From: Anticarsia gemmatalis
Lineage: Eukaryota > Arthropoda > Insecta > Lepidoptera > Erebidae
DNA length: 64,000 nt
Direction: 5' to 3'
Assembly: GCF_050436995.1 (NCBI RefSeq)
Contig: NC_134763.1
Location: 8,055,001-8,119,000, forward strand
The position numbers and the translations under genes were made by a program. This document shows, piece after piece, positions 32,091 through 45,762 of this stretch. The notes beneath the pieces are model-generated. The model was not told the DNA's origin and did no database searches. It was given only the letters and a program-made list of their open reading frames with translations. Positions within the stretch are counted from its first letter, which is position 1. Each line of letters starts with the position of its first letter.

Positions 32091-34410
32091 ATTGTTTGAA
32101 AAAGTTTGCTTCCTTTTTTATAATCACGGGGCTCAAAGAAAATAATTGCTTGAAGAGGCTAATTAGGAGAGTTTGTTGGCATTGGTTTGCTAACAGTTAT
32201 AGGTATGTACTAATTGTCTATAACGTTTTCTTAATAATAGAGTAAAGAGTATGTAGGTTGAGGGTAAATCCCAATCCTCCTAATATCAAGTAATTATATA
32301 GTAGGCTCTACGTAACGAATGTCATTAGAAACCAATCTGTATAATTATAGCGTCATCAGACCGTGATGTAGCCTAATAAGCCGTGATGCTATCCGGCAAC
32401 TGTTGACTGCATTTATGTTGAAAATTTAAAAACGGAAATTCTTTACCGTCTTTAATACTTATTTTCCCTCTATAGTCATTTCCAATGTTGTCTATCGTAT
32501 ATTCCTTCAATGACAATTTAACACCCGTTAAATAATATGCTATTTTTATCACAAATGCCATAAAATAATAGAATACATTATGTCTTCGAAAATGCCTTGT
32601 GTTTCTCTGGTCAGGCTCTGGTCGAGTTTTCTTTTAAACCAGGGCCGGATGCCAGAAAGGCAAATGATAAAATTCTCTAAGTCAGAATTATAATCGAGAG
32701 TACATCCTAAAACATTTCACAAACGAAACAGAAAATGGAATCGAGAAACACCCGAAAAGACATCCAAAAAATTTAATCAAATTAAACGCGAAATGGAAAT
32801 CTCATCTTCAAACAGATAGTATGTACAAACAGACTGTGAATTTGTTTCGTAAGCGCCTAAACAAACAAAATCGTTTATTGGCCGTATGTTTGTCCCCCCA
32901 CTTAATTAATTTTCTCATTTCCTATTAGCCAGGAGGCAAAGGACCTTGTGTACCGGCTTGTTTGGTTTTTGGGAACGGGTTATGTAAATGAAGGGAACCG
33001 TGTAAGGCTTTACTAAACATTTGAGAGGTGTGGTCGACATTTTATTGGGACTGCCCATGGTTTTTTTCGTTGTCATGCTTTTGATGGTACACGTAGCGCG
33101 AAGCCGGATTTGTGAGATAATTAGTTGGCGGATCAATTGAACCAACCAAATTTAACAAAGAAAAAAAATTACACTCTACCAAAAGAGAAATCAAAACTTT
33201 ATCGAGCGGAAGACGGAATTGTGTGAAAAAGTAGTTTAAAAATATCATGTAATTCTCATCCCGCAGCTTAAAACTATATACCTAAGCGTAGTTTTGCAAA
33301 TGCTGTGGTTTTTGCCTGTTTCTCAAATTGTAAAAATAAATGCAAGGACTTTTTTTTCCACACAAAATTAAAGCAAAAAACACAAGCTTTTCCTGGTTTT
33401 TGTAATATAAAATCTGTAGCTAGTTGACTATTTCAAAATAGATAATATTTTACTTACCTACTATAAACTATATTCATACAACATCATTCCATAGACGCTT
33501 CTAGAAAAACAGCGCTCACATGCTCATAATTTCATCCGCACTTCGGCTAAGTTCGTGTGTGTTCGTGTCATCATCGGCGTAGCTCGGCGGACAAAGCACG
33601 CGGAACAATGATTGTCCTCGTGAAAAATTAATTCTATCATATTGTGCAGCCAGACTTTTAGGACTGGTCTACCACATATTTCTATTAGGCGAGCCTACAA
33701 AGGGGGCCGTACAGAGTGGGGGTGCACACACATGTACACTCGCTTAATGCGGTGTTATTTAGTTTTAAATGGTAGGCTTTTGGCTTAAAAGTATGGGTTT
33801 GGAAAATTGTGTGATTATGTCGTTTATGCTCTAAGAATCGAATGGGTTACATTCAATTTAATACTATGCGTAAATCAATGAACAAAAAATCTGTCCACGA
33901 TGTATCATTTTGGAATGGATTATTGCTTTGTTATCGTTAAAAGACTTACCAGAAAATTCTATGGCAAAATATGTTTATACGATAACATATTCTGGCTCAC
34001 TAAACTAGTGTATTTTTATCTAAACCCTCATCAAAGTTGAGTAATACTACATTAGTAGAAAAACTGTTTTGACCGGCGCTAAATACCTGTAAGTACTTCA
34101 TACCAATTACGTTTCCACACAAAGAAACTATCAAGTATAAATACCTACTGCTAGGAAGTAGAAACAGTCGATATTCCTCGTGTCGTATGTCCAATCTCCA
34201 TTTCAATTAACTAGCCAATAAAGAACGCTAATCAATTGGATGTCTCACTCATACATACATAAATACTTGTAGAGCCATACAATTATGGTAAAGTTTAATG
34301 TTATCATTGCAACTAGAGTTATGGTTTAATGGAAAAAAATCTGTATGATTAATATTATTATATACTTACTTAATATCACTTTCTGTTTTTTACGAAAGTT
34401 ATAGGCTGAG
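32091..34410. other. AT-rich stretch, nothing recognised
   Basis: All open frames here are at chance length. A GC-richer segment at 33690-33740 with 'AAAGGGGGCCGTACAGAG' is unassigned. Confidence 0.4.
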
Positions 34411-34651
34411 ATGTATGAAATACATCCACGTTTTGCCTTTAAATATCTCAGTCTCATGTAATAGGGGTAAAGCCTTTTGCTATATACAAAGCAAGTTACC
34501 AAACTTCGATTGAGAACAATCACCCAAAGGTGTAACCATAAACATATGAAATACGCCCACGTTTTTCTAATAATGTTAGTCCCATACAACACGGGTCGAG
34601 CCTATTACCAAACACACGTTACCACTCCCCGAGCTTCCATTGAGAAAAATC
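34411..34651 (+). repeat. Two tandem copies of a lepidopteran repeat
   Basis: Copy 1 (34411-34521) and copy 2 (34543-34651) share 'ATGAAATAC', 'CCACGTTTT', 'AGTC(T/C)CAT', a GGGT..AGCCT core, 'GTTACCA' and 'ATTGAGAA.AATC'. The core corresponds in reverse complement to the fragments at 37660-37712 and 41650-41715. I know the consensus (AATAGGGGGCGAGCCTATTG) as a common moth and butterfly repeat. The opposing open frames across this block are shadows. Confidence 0.6.
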
Positions 34652-34829
34652 TAATACAAATTAGAAATGATCAATAACTTTGCAAATCCGGAACTTCGTT
34701 GTCAGCAGTCGTACACACTTTGAATCCACCCCCATTTAGTTTAGAAAATATAAATATAAAAAAGCTGGTATTCCTCAAACAGTAATCAAAGATCTACCTA
34801 TAAAAGCTTCACTACTTACAGTCTTACAC

Positions 34830-34845
34830 ACAGACAGACAGACAA
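34830..34845. repeat. (CAGA)4 microsatellite
   Basis: About four copies of the tetranucleotide in 'CACACAGACAGACAGACAAA'. Confidence 0.7.
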
Positions 34846-34851
34846 AACACG

Positions 34852-37659
34852 CTCTAGACCATCGTTAGAAAATCTATAATAGAAATGTAAAACAAATTAA
34901 CTATAGCCTAAACGTTATCATAAATGTCAAAACTGTAACATTTAATAGCTGTATGTAATCAAAGGTTAATAGCCGATATATGAGAGTTTGATACCCAATA
35001 CATCGGAGAAAATTCTCGGAAACGGTTCGTAATATGACACAGTAAATTACCAGTCAAATCACTTTGATATTGTGAAGGTTATTACTTAGTGAAAATGATA
35101 GAGCTTTTCTAAAGAAATAAATAATATTGATGCTAGAAATAAAAGCGTTCTTTATATTTAAAAAATCCGAATGATGTTTAGCGCTAAAATGGAGAGTATC
35201 TTGACCAATTCTGCTAATTATTTTTGCCGTCTTTTTAAGACGAGGAGAAGGTTCGGAGTTAAAAAACAATAATTGTGATGATAATACTTTAAAGAAATTA
35301 TTGATCAACTAGTTTCAAATCAATCTCGCCTATAAGTGTAGGCAGAAACTCGAACGCTCCTTTGTATAAATATTAGAGTACTTCCATTGATATGATAATT
35401 TCAATTCTAACAGAAAGACGTAAAATATATAAATAATAATAATATTATAAAACATATCGGAAGTTTCTAAGTAGTTACTACTGATTATGATAGCTAGTTG
35501 TACCGTAACTTCAAAATAGCAGCCCGCATGCTCTGCCAAACTAAAGGTCTCTAAACACAGTGATACTAATTAGAATAAATCCTCAGAAAAAACTAATATA
35601 ATTAAAAGCAAAGAGGTCCACACACTCGTTAGGCTAATGTAAGTGTCACGAATATTAGAACAAAGAACTAGAATTAACTTAGAATATTTTTACCAGTTCC
35701 ATTACACTGTAATGACCAGGTAATAGTTGAAAGTATGCTCTAAGTAAGGCAAAATGTGTACTTTTGTATATAAAATTGAGAATATTAACCTGCGCAAAAG
35801 ATACAGGAATCTGAAGTGAAAAGTTCTTAATATATCTAATCAAAAATATACTTAAAACATTGCAAAGGACTAGGTACATATTATTCTAAAAAGATTTTTT
35901 ATGTAAAAAACCGCCTTTAAAAATCGTCCTAAAAAATAAAAGAAAAGAAATGTTTGAACTTTACGAAGTCGGTGTCTTTTCTCTCCTTAATTAGTCCTAT
36001 TTGATATCTTCTACTTTAACCAATCAAAACAGTATAATCATGCATTGGTGCCACATGACTGTCATAGACAGCTAACTCTACATCCCACAAAACTCTTATA
36101 TTAAATTTATAACCGTAATTTCAAACTTGCATGTTTATTCTCCCTTTAGACACTTGAGAGCGAATCTTTTATCGATCGAACTTACTACCCTCTTCACACC
36201 CCTAACATTAGCATACTATTATTTCCACAGCTATATACTTGATATTAAACAAAGAGCATTATACCTACCCTATATTTCCATCCCTTACATTGACCTACCC
36301 GCGATTAGAGTACGCACTTTTACAGCAATTTGTCACAAAAAGTTGGCCGCTGTACCCCGGCCGGGGCTGCGTCATTTATTATCCGACCCTTTCACCCCCC
36401 TTATACCCCCTTTTCACCCCTTAAGGGCCAGTAATTTTCCCTACAAAGCCTTCGCGGGAATGCGTAATGAGTAACGACGTGGTGTAAATCGCTGGGATTT
36501 ACCCATCTCTGTTTACTTGAATTTTATATGTATGTATTGGGTTATTCTGAATTAGGCGCAAAGGGAATAAGTAATATAGTATATTATGTATTAAAGCGTC
36601 CGGTACAGGGCTTTTAAATAGATCTGTCACATAGTAACTATTAGGTAGAGAAGAATAAATAGCCTATTTGATCTTCAAATGAGCTTTTTATATGAGACCA
36701 AAACCCTATACAAAAATATGAATTGAACAACAAAGACACAGGAGATTTCTGAATATTTTCGTCTACGGGTATACCTAACTATTTGTTCTTTCTATGAAAA
36801 TCTTAATATATAGCTTATATACATAACAACCAAGTACCTACCATCATCATATGGTAACTTAACGATCATAAAAACAAACAGACCCTCTCAACAGCCCTAC
36901 TTAAACCCATTACGTAAGCAATACAGGCCATAACTCGACAAAATAGCTCTATATGACCATATTATGTATATTTGTACGCATTAAAAACTCAAAAACGTTG
37001 GCCGGGTCATTTAAATTCAGCGCTAGAGAGGCCCGGACATAATATAAAGTTATTATGCAAATGTGGCCAGCCTTTTGCAAGAGTTTAGCTTATTTAAGGC
37101 CAGGCTTTTTATGTCATAAACGTAGATGTGTGTTTTGATCGTGAAGGGTATGTATGTAGTTGGGAAAAGGAGTGTTTTGATAGAGAAAAAATATAGTATT
37201 ATCTATAAGTATGGGTAAAGAAATAAGTTTAAAACATTACTGTCTCACTGATATAGTCGCTCCATGTAAAATACTGATATTCAGCTGCATCATTTTCTTT
37301 ATATTCAGGTGAGACTGAAAGTCTCCAACATAGTTTGGAAGAAAGGCTAGGCTGATACTGCCTCACTTTAAATAAGTCTTGAAAGACATGTAAAGGTCGT
37401 AAAGAAGTAGGTACTTAACAGATGTAGGTAGGTACGTAGGCAATGTGAGTATGGTACATAATTATATAAAAGTAAGGTTAATATACTTCTAGACATACTT
37501 ACCAAATTTTTACTACTAATAACATAATATTATATTGTTTTATTTCCATGGTAACCATCTAAAAAAAATATTATTGCATACGGAAGTAATCAATAACTTA
37601 TTTTTATAAGTATAAGGTACTAAGATAACAGTTATAGACTTATTCTATAGAATATTTTG
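34852..37659. other. AT-rich stretch with one GC-rich patch
   Basis: The 115-codon frame at 36127-36474 is proline- and tyrosine-rich and has chance length. Within it 36340-36480 is a C-rich patch ('ACCCCGGCCGGGGCTGCG', 'ACCCCTTAAGGGCC'), and 36995-37100 holds 'GGCCGGGTCATTTAAATTC' and 'TTATGCAAATGTGGCC'. These could be conserved non-coding sequences, but nothing proves it. Confidence 0.35.
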
Positions 37660-37712
37660 ATAAGTATCTCCTATAGTTTGGTGACGTGTCCAGTTAATTA
37701 TGTAATTGATGA
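37660..37712 (-). repeat. Minus-strand fragment of the 34.4-kb repeat family
   Basis: 'CTATAGTTTGGTGACGTGTC' is the reverse complement of the '...ACCAAACT...' part of the repeat at 34411-34651. It also aligns with 'GGAGTTTGGTGATGCGCCC' at 41675. Only the 3' part is recognisable. Confidence 0.45.
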
Positions 37713-38019
37713 CGCTACCACCGCAGGGGTGGATTCTCCCCTAGAACAGATGTTTGTATAATCCACAAATGCAAGTCTTAAGTTCGACAGTACTTAGTAT
37801 CCGTTATTTGTATGTAACATCATCGTCATAATGGGCCTGTATTCATCTATTGCAGATGATTAAGGTGGCGTCAGGTAGAGTTTATTTATTCACTTAAGAT
37901 ATCTGCAAATAATGGTATCTTTCTACTTATATAAATAAGACTGAAACAACAAAAACAGCTAATTATTTTCGTCATATATTTTTACACGATGGGAAATGTT
38001 CTTTTATCGCAGATATTAG

Positions 38020-38064
38020 TAAAAACAATCAATTTAGGCGAGCGTTGCCGCGCGTACCAGCTAG
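38020..38064 (+). mobile_element. CTAG-ended Helitron-like 3' terminus
   Basis: 'GGCGAGCGTTGCCGCGCGTA' followed by 'CCAGCTAGT': a GC-rich terminal stretch that can fold, a CTAG end at 38061-38064 and host T. The 5' boundary of the element is not recognised. It belongs to the same structural class as the copies at 196-894 but to a different subfamily. Confidence 0.45.
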
Positions 38065-41000
38065 TAATAATAAAATTAAAACTAAATTGTAGTACAAAAT
38101 ACATTTTACTTTAGTCACAATGTAAAAGCCATTACTAAACTGCGTCATTCGCTAAATTCCGATGGCCTTTCGGTTGAATTTTATTTTTAGAAATACAGGA
38201 AATGTGTCACGACCAATGTATTCTGTGCTGACAATCTTATTAGAGTTAATGTGACCTCTAGCGGCGTATCTGCGAACTAACGAGACTGTGATACATGTTG
38301 ACAGTTTTGAAAACGAACGACTGTTGCTGTCAAGTCGGGTCTTTAAGCTTATCAAGTATGTGAGTAAGGATAGTAGGTTATGAGTCTGTCAGATACCTTA
38401 TCCCATAGATAAACTGACAGCAAAAGTGTCAAAAAGTCAATATTCTACTTCTTATGCTAATCGATCGTTAATCAGAGGCTTAAAACAGGAATATTTCATA
38501 CACTCTTAGAATTCAAGATTCCACAATGGTAACAATACTTACCCATTTTCCAGTTTAGTTATCGGCTCATACTTACTTTGTTAATATAGTACCTATCCCG
38601 AGACCCAATAAATTATAATTTTAGTACAAGAGTGATGTCTTCAGTAGGTTAACATAATCTAGCATTATTGTTCATAAAACCTGCATTATAAATAACTAGA
38701 AATGCTTCATATTTTGATTATTATCAAAGCATTCCACCACCTTCAACCCTCCAGGAAAAACTCATATCAATTTCTATTCTAATGCATTTTAATCAAGCCA
38801 AACACACAAAGGGCAAGAGTACCCTCTAAACTTTCAATACATAAGCGAGTTTCCAATGTAATATTCATATAACCATTGCGTTTACGGCGTTGTAAAGGGT
38901 CGCGTAAAAATTTAGAGGGAAAAACGCGGTGTTACCCTTTAGATGCTCTTGGGATGGTTCGAAGTTTGTAATTGAATTTTTGCCTGGAGCCCGCAAAGGG
39001 CCGCCCTGCTTAATTTGTCGTGCTCTGAAAGGGTTCAGCCGCTCGGCTCATGGGATAGGCTTTCAGCGGGCCCGCACGCTTTTTATTTAATGTTTCAGCT
39101 AAAAGTTTCACTTCATTTTCCTGATAGCAAATGAGTAGTGATTGGCTTGATGCGCCGTTAATCTAATTAATGACAGTAAACGTTGATATTTAACGTGAAA
39201 TTTTATAAGTATTTTGTTGTTTTATCAATCTGCGGCTTGGGTTTGGTTATCCCTTTTAAAAGCTACAGTTGAGGCTATTTTCATATACCCTTTACAAATA
39301 CTGCAATACACAGATAAGTGTTATAGCCGCCCTGTATAATAGGTACAAAATAGGTATACAATAAATTTCAACATAAAGTTCCTAAACACTATAGCATTGA
39401 GAAAATGAGTTCTAAACTCATCTAAATCCGTTCACAAACCTAACATTAACCCGCTAATGCTCACTGACTCGATCCTCAACGAAGATACAAATTATATTGT
39501 TGTAATCAAAAAGAAATATTCCATTTTTTACCAGAGCAAGGGTTGTTTGGGCCTCCTTTTTTTCATCCTACGTGCTAAAATTTAATTCGGGTTTTCCGGA
39601 TTATGTAAAAGTACGTTAGGTACATAGCCTTTTTTATCTTTGGAATAAAAAAAAATCAATGGGCGGCAGCCATTTGTAAAGGTATGTTTCATTCGATTCC
39701 ATTAGACGACCTTTTTTAGAACCGTTTGACCTGGATATTGTATCCGCTTGGATTATTCTTTGTTTAATTGAATGGTTGTTAGGAAAAAAGGTTTAATAAT
39801 TAGCAGCTAGTATATAATACGAGTAAATACAAATAGCGAGCGAGTCAATGTTGTTATGACTTTTCGTATTAATATAATTAAATAATTTGGAATTATCAAG
39901 CAAGATAGACGTAATTAAAAATCCGAGGCATCTTGGATATTGTTATATGATTAGTAAATATTTTAGGGCCTGCAGACGACTGACTAAATTACATTTTGCT
40001 CTGCTATTCTAAACAGGTTTCACAGCTGAGGTTTTATTGTTTAATTAGTGCAAGCTATTAGCAGTCTAAATAATATTTAGCCCTAATCTACAGTTAAGCA
40101 AAGGGGAGTCCAAAAGGGATTCAAAATGTTCATCGACAATTTGCCAATATCAATGTTAGATTGTAACGCAGCGGGGACGGATCGTCGCCATTAAACGGCA
40201 ACAGTTTCCATCGCAATAATTGAGAATGTTCTAATAGATTAACCCTAATCACTCGTCAGTCCGAACTCCGATAGTCCGCGGAACTCGACAGCCGGAGGGT
40301 TAAGTTTAACGGAATTTGAAACGGATTTAAATTGTCTCGGACTTTTTACTTTGATTTGCAGCATGTTTACTTTTTTGTTTTTATGTATTTACATTTTTTT
40401 TATTATCGTAGTTATGTGCGTATATTTGCAGTTATTCTCTTTATTATGTTTGTTTTATTTATTCATGTTTATTTTATTTGGAAAACAAACAGTATTCTTG
40501 ACTATGTTATAGACGTCTATTTACCATTTATATGTTTTCACATATTATGTTTTAAGCTTAGTACTTAAAAAATACATCCAATCGTAATAAATCAGCATTA
40601 GTATTATCAAATGCATATTGCAGATGATGCAGACAATAATTAATTAAAGCAATTAAAAAGATATGAACAAATAAAATATACAACCAACAGGCATTATAAT
40701 TCACTAGAGAAATAAATATCAACAAAAAGAAAAAAAATTCCAAGCCCTCATTCCACTCGACCTAATAAAACCTCTTTTCTGAATGTACCGTACAATTTAA
40801 AAATAGAACGTTAATTTCTTTGAAAGGGTAAAAAGGAGGTTTGGTACGTTCCATCCTTTATTGACGTAAGACTAACAGTATAAAGTCCATTAGACGTATT
40901 TGATCGTTCCTGCGGTATATTAAAATTACGCTTATGAATGACGAACTTCCGTTTAAAGTTTCCTATACCTAGACCACCAGTCAAATCAGCTACTTTGTTT

Positions 41001-41649
41001 TCTAAAAGCACATTTTAGAATAGAAATACGTCATAGTGTCGTCACGATTTCGTATTTTCGATTAGATCAAATAAGTGCCTACTGCCTAATAATGTTGCAT
41101 TCTGTCATTAATTTAAATTTAACATTGTTCACGAAAACAATTGATAGCATGTGCATTTTGGTTATACCTTTAACTAAAACAAGTTTGCGAGTTTTTCGTG
41201 AACGAATCATTATTACCTACCTACTTATTTATCCTATAATTTTAACCTTGAATGGTAGGTATTTATCTTTGTCAGCTATTTTCTTACAGCCTTTGTTTTT
41301 ATTTTTTTGCTTTTTTTGGTCCTTTTTCTAGTACATACAGGCAAGTTACTGGGTAAGAATTTATTTAGCGTAGTGACAAGTTAAAGGCTCTTTCAAAGTA
41401 CATTAACCGTTAAACTATGGACACGGATATACCTTTAAAATGTTAGATAGACTTTAGTCCTAATAGTTAGTTCAAACGGTTTCAAGATTCTACAGCGAAA
41501 GTAAAGGTATCTCTATCCGATAGATTGTTAGATTATTATTTACTTACGAGCGCTTTTTTCCGCGGGCGGTAGTGTATTTCAAGATAGTCAGTTACCGGAT
41601 TAGATTCAAAGGTCAATCAAAGTGCTACTGGTCTTTCCTAATTTATAAA
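38065..41649. other. AT-rich stretch with scattered GC-rich blocks
   Basis: No gene is supported. 38940-39180 (with 'AGCCGCTCGGCTCATGGG' and 'TTAATCTAATTAATGAC') and 40095-40300 (with 'GGACGGATCGTCGCCATTAA' and 'CCGATAGTCCGCGGAACTCG') are GC-richer and word-diverse, as conserved non-coding sequences often are. Open frames at 40332-40743 on both strands are shadows of AT-rich DNA. Confidence 0.35.
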
Positions 41650-41715
41650 GGAATATTTCTCAATAGTATCCTGGAGTTTGGTGATGCGCCCGGTTTATAG
41701 CTATAGGCTCGCTAT
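41650..41715 (-). repeat. Minus-strand fragment of the 34.4-kb repeat family
   Basis: 'TCCTGGAGTTTGGTGATGCG' and 'CCCGGTTTATAGCTATAGGC' then 'TCGC' form the reverse complement of the GCGAGCCTAT..., CCGGGC.C..CACCAAACTCC core. The preceding 'TTCTCAATAG' matches the CTATTGAGAA end of the 34-kb copies. Confidence 0.55.
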
Positions 41716-44510
41716 TTAAATCGATAGAACGATAAAATAAATCGGATAGAACGTGATAGTTTTGGACAGTTTAGACACCTCATTTGTCAAATTCGGTTCT
41801 GTGTTTAAGCGCAATTAAGGTACGTGCACATGCACTTTTTAAACGCTTTTTTTCCTACATTAGGAGTTATTTAGATGAGATTCGTAAAGGTTGACTAATA
41901 AAGTATGGATATGAGTGAGGTAAACGATCAGAACATCGTTCCAGTGTACAAAAAACCTTTTATTTTTCCGCGTTTACATTCTGTCTCGCAAAACGATAGA
42001 GGATTACAGCCGCATTTACACAAAACAAAACAAAAAAACTGCTATACGGGTATTAGAGCGAAAGCCCTACGTTTCATGACAAACAAAAGCGGACGGCGCG
42101 ACACTTGCTCCAAAATAAATACAAATATCATTTATTATCTGTGCTCCCCAAAAAAACGTCATTCACAATCTTACGTTACGCACAAACAGTACTCTGCTTA
42201 AAACCTATCCCGGCCTTTGCTTTTCCATTTTCCACGACCACTTTATCAAGACCTACCGCCCCCCTCAAACATAATACTAAAAGTGTAACAAAAGGGGCAG
42301 GTCGATAAAAAGAGGGGGGTCTCGCTGAACTGGCCAGTTTCCCCACCCGAGTCGTATGACAGATGATTATCTACGGTCCACGTCAAAGTGAATAATTGGA
42401 ATTTAGAATAGGCTTGTTTTTGGAGTTTATAACGGCTAGTTGCGATATAAAGTACGATGATTATTGATAAAATAGTATTTTTTTACTACGTTTGTTGCTT
42501 TATCTAGGCACTGACGAAGCCCTGAACTAACTACTAGGTATTACAACTACATCAATGTAGTATGAATCCTTCCAGCTCTATTTTCAGTAAATTGTTCAAG
42601 GAAAACGACGAAAATATCGGTTTTAATAAACTCTGACAGTAAATGCAATTCCAGTTTTACGTCATAAAACTGTATCATTTCAAACAGTACAAAGAACAAA
42701 TATTAAACTCTCTCGTTGCAAAACATGAACTATTATTAAAATATAACAATTTATAGCGAAGTAATCGCGGTAAAGTTAGTAAAACGTATTATACGTAATA
42801 AGTAAAGCCTTTGTCCATTCAAAGCAAGTCCCATTAAAATTCATCCACCCTGAAACCGGAAAACAAACAAAAAAGGCAATGTTTTTATAGCGAATACCTA
42901 ACAGGAAAGGCCCCTAATTAATTCGGCAAACCACAACACAGTCGTATGCAAAAATACATCAAAGGGTTGCTCAAGAAAGATAGGAAAAAAACTCGTACCT
43001 ATGGGTAAAAAGTCCCGCCCTCCCCGCGCTGGCCGCATGCCCCTTGCCCCCGGGAGGGGTAGATACCACGCACATGCGTATTTCGCCACCCGCCCCCCAC
43101 TAAGCTCGCCTTCCATTTTGTTTTTGCCGGTCATTTTTTATCCGGTTTTAGTTTCGCTAGACAACTACTTTAATAGAAGCTCGGAATTGAAATGTTAATG
43201 TTTTGATATACTTTTTAATTTTTCTAGGATTAGTTTTAGTTCTTTGTGGAGTTTGTTTGATATTAAAAATAATGTTCGTTATTATTTTTCCCTGTGGCGT
43301 ATTTCCTTTGTTGATTTAATGTCTAAATGAAATGTAGGTAAATGTTTTCTGCAGTTTATGTTCTTTTCTTTTGAACATTATGTTTTCAGTCGGTTTGATT
43401 ATTTATTAGGATATACTTACGTAGTTTAATAAAAAAATAATTTAAGAAAAGTTCTAAAGGCAACAATTACATAACTAATACTAACTCATAATATATGTAT
43501 TCTATCATAGTACCACGACTAAAGTTTTCGGCACACGTCTATTTTAAAGTAATCAGGGTTTAGGTATTACTCGTAGCATCCCTTAGTCTATCACTAGACT
43601 TGATATCCTTTCAAAATCCGTTTGTAAATGTCTCTGGTATGCAAGTTGTCTAAAAACTTCAATAGCCGTATTCTTTTAACGCATAAAAACTTAATTAAAA
43701 GCGTTAGCTGATCCGCATTGCATCACTTATGTTTCATCTAGTTAATCACTCTAGTGGATCGCATTTCTTGCAATATTGTAGGTACTTGCCATCACTACGT
43801 CTCCAAACCTAATGCTAAAAATATATTTTACTTACATTGCGTAGTAATAAAACTTTATAATCTGTTAGTATTCCACATTTTCAAGTTTTCATCTTAGTTT
43901 TAAAACGGTCGGTATTCGAAACAACACAATTTCAAATACAAGTAACTTACCTCATTATTTAAGTGATGCGACATAACTTTTGCTTACACCTACTACGCCA
44001 ACAATTTAATATAAGTAAAAATAAAAATTAATCTAACATTAGAACTAGCATTAAAATCATAAAAAATACAGAATATAAAAAAAAAACATCAGAGATTTTT
44101 CTAGGTAAGTTTTCTTCACGGCTAGATTAAAAATCATATCCTTAAGACCTTTTTTTGAGGTTTGTAAAAAGAACATGCTATTTTTAAGCCTAGTATTATA
44201 TGTATATAGCTCCATCTTTGTATAAAATAATTATAAATATTTATAAACATGCCTTTCTTCAAATCTAAAAAACATTATCAAATTATTTTAAAGGCAGCTT
44301 CAAATCCATTCAAAAAATTCCAGCATCACAACAGTTTTGATTTTGATATAGACTCCTGACAACTGCACCTGACAACTTCAAAATTCCCTTTAAAATGTAG
44401 CATGTTGAATTGTTTGATGTAAAAGACCCACAGTTAGAGAATGTCTAAAAGAGAATACAGTTCAAATATAAAACATACATATGTACAATATGTACATACA
44501 TAATATCAAT
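41716..44510. other. AT-rich stretch with one GC-rich block
   Basis: The frame at 41905-42201 (98 codons) is lysine- and histidine-rich and unrecognised. 42995-43145 is a GC-rich block ('GTCCCGCCCTCCCCGCGCTG', 'CACGCACATGCGTATTTCGC') of possible regulatory nature, open on both strands only because stops are rare there. Confidence 0.35.
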
Positions 44511-44543
44511 CTTTTTTCCCCATAACCCTTATGGGGAAAAAAG
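44511..44543. repeat. Compact perfect hairpin, 15-bp arms, 3-base loop
   Basis: CTTTTTTCCCCATAA (44511-44525) and TTATGGGGAAAAAAG (44529-44543) are exact complements around CCC. The CCCCATAA..TTATGGGG core recalls a common lepidopteran repeat word ('TCCCC..AGGGG') but extends much further. Confidence 0.85.
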
Positions 44544-44679
44544 AAGGCTGAGACCAAAGTACGGATAATTAATATAAGTAATTATTTTCAAATATAATAC
44601 AGGCAGATATTTACATTTTATATAAGACGATATTGCACTTGTTCAACACTTTTGTTGCTGAATGGTACTTTCTAGAAAA

Positions 44680-45330
44680 TACACCGAAATTGGGCTTATA
44701 ATATACTGCTTATGCGATACGCTTTCACTTCTAAACTATTGAACCGATTTAATTAAAATTTGGCAAGTCAAAACATCATATACCTGGAAAAAACGTAGAA
44801 TACGATTACTAAGTCTTGTTTTTTTTCCAAAAAGTTAATCTGCCTTCGATAACGAATGAGTAAATAAATAACCTAAGCTGTTATTTAGTTTTAAATATGT
44901 TTTTTAGTTGTAGATCAGTATTAAAGTTTGATCGTCCGTTATATTTCATGACTGAATAAAATGAGTTGTGGTTTAAAATCGCAGTGCTTGTTGTGTAAGC
45001 GACTTCGCGGTTAGTTGCGCTAACCGCTGGCGGCAAAAAAACCGCAATACATACGTTCTAACATACCACTACACATTTTATATAAAGCAATTTAAAATAA
45101 TTGAAAATTAATACTTCAAAAAGTTTATTATAAAAAATCGAACATACAAAAAATACCTTTCGTTTTCATAAGTTTCAACCAAAAACTACCAAAATAACTT
45201 CAACGAAACCTACTTAGTCTAAAAGCTTATTAAATAAATTGAAAATATCACTAAGTTTCATCAAAATCAGTCCAGTAGTACCGGAGATACATAGATGCAC
45301 GTGTGAAAAACACGCGCGAGGGTGGCGGCC
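44680..45330 (+). repeat. Degraded dispersed-repeat block
   Basis: 'GCTTATGCGATACGCTTTCA' with 'CTTCTAAACTATTGAACCGA' (about 44709-44750) and 'AAGTTTCATCAAAATCAGTC' with 'CAGTAGTACCGGAGATACAT' (about 45254-45295) are typical words of lepidopteran non-LTR or Helitron-type repeats. The part between holds 'GCGACTTCGCGG', a reverse CTAG-element tail word. Boundaries cannot be set. Confidence 0.45.
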
Positions 45331-45722
45331 GGTAGGTATTGTCGGCATACGGTAAAGCACTGTCGGATAAAAATAGCTCCAATAACTTTATTCTTGGAAC
45401 TACAAAGAGACTTTCATATGTTACAGGACTACTTCAACTTTCAATATTTATAAACATGACTTTTGACCTCGACTTTGCCAGCATAGTCTGTAGTAACTGA
45501 CAATACTACTGTCAATAGCTAGTATTTCTGTAGTATATGGCGTGTTATTCTGGTACATAAGCTGTGATATTGCTAAGGTTCATGATAATCTGTTCAGTAG
45601 CTTTGGCGTGATTGACAAACAAAATTCCTTGTAATAAAATATTATACTACCAAGAAATAACATTATTATAGAAGAATATATCAATTTTTAGCAGTATTAT
45701 CAATGATGATTGATAATAAAAC

Positions 45723-45762
45723 AGAAGACTTCTGATAATATATCAATTATCAGAAGTCTTCT
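45723..45762. repeat. Compact perfect hairpin, 17-bp arms, 6-base loop
   Basis: AGAAGACTTCTGATAAT (45723-45739) and ATTATCAGAAGTCTTCT (45746-45762) are exact complements around ATATCA. A smaller hairpin, TATCAAT-gatg-ATTGATA, lies about 25 bases upstream. Confidence 0.9.

Noticed and set aside
36127..36474. 115-codon plus-strand frame
   Set aside because: Proline/tyrosine-rich translation of a C-rich patch. It has no motif, a nested second frame covers the same DNA, and its length is within chance expectation.
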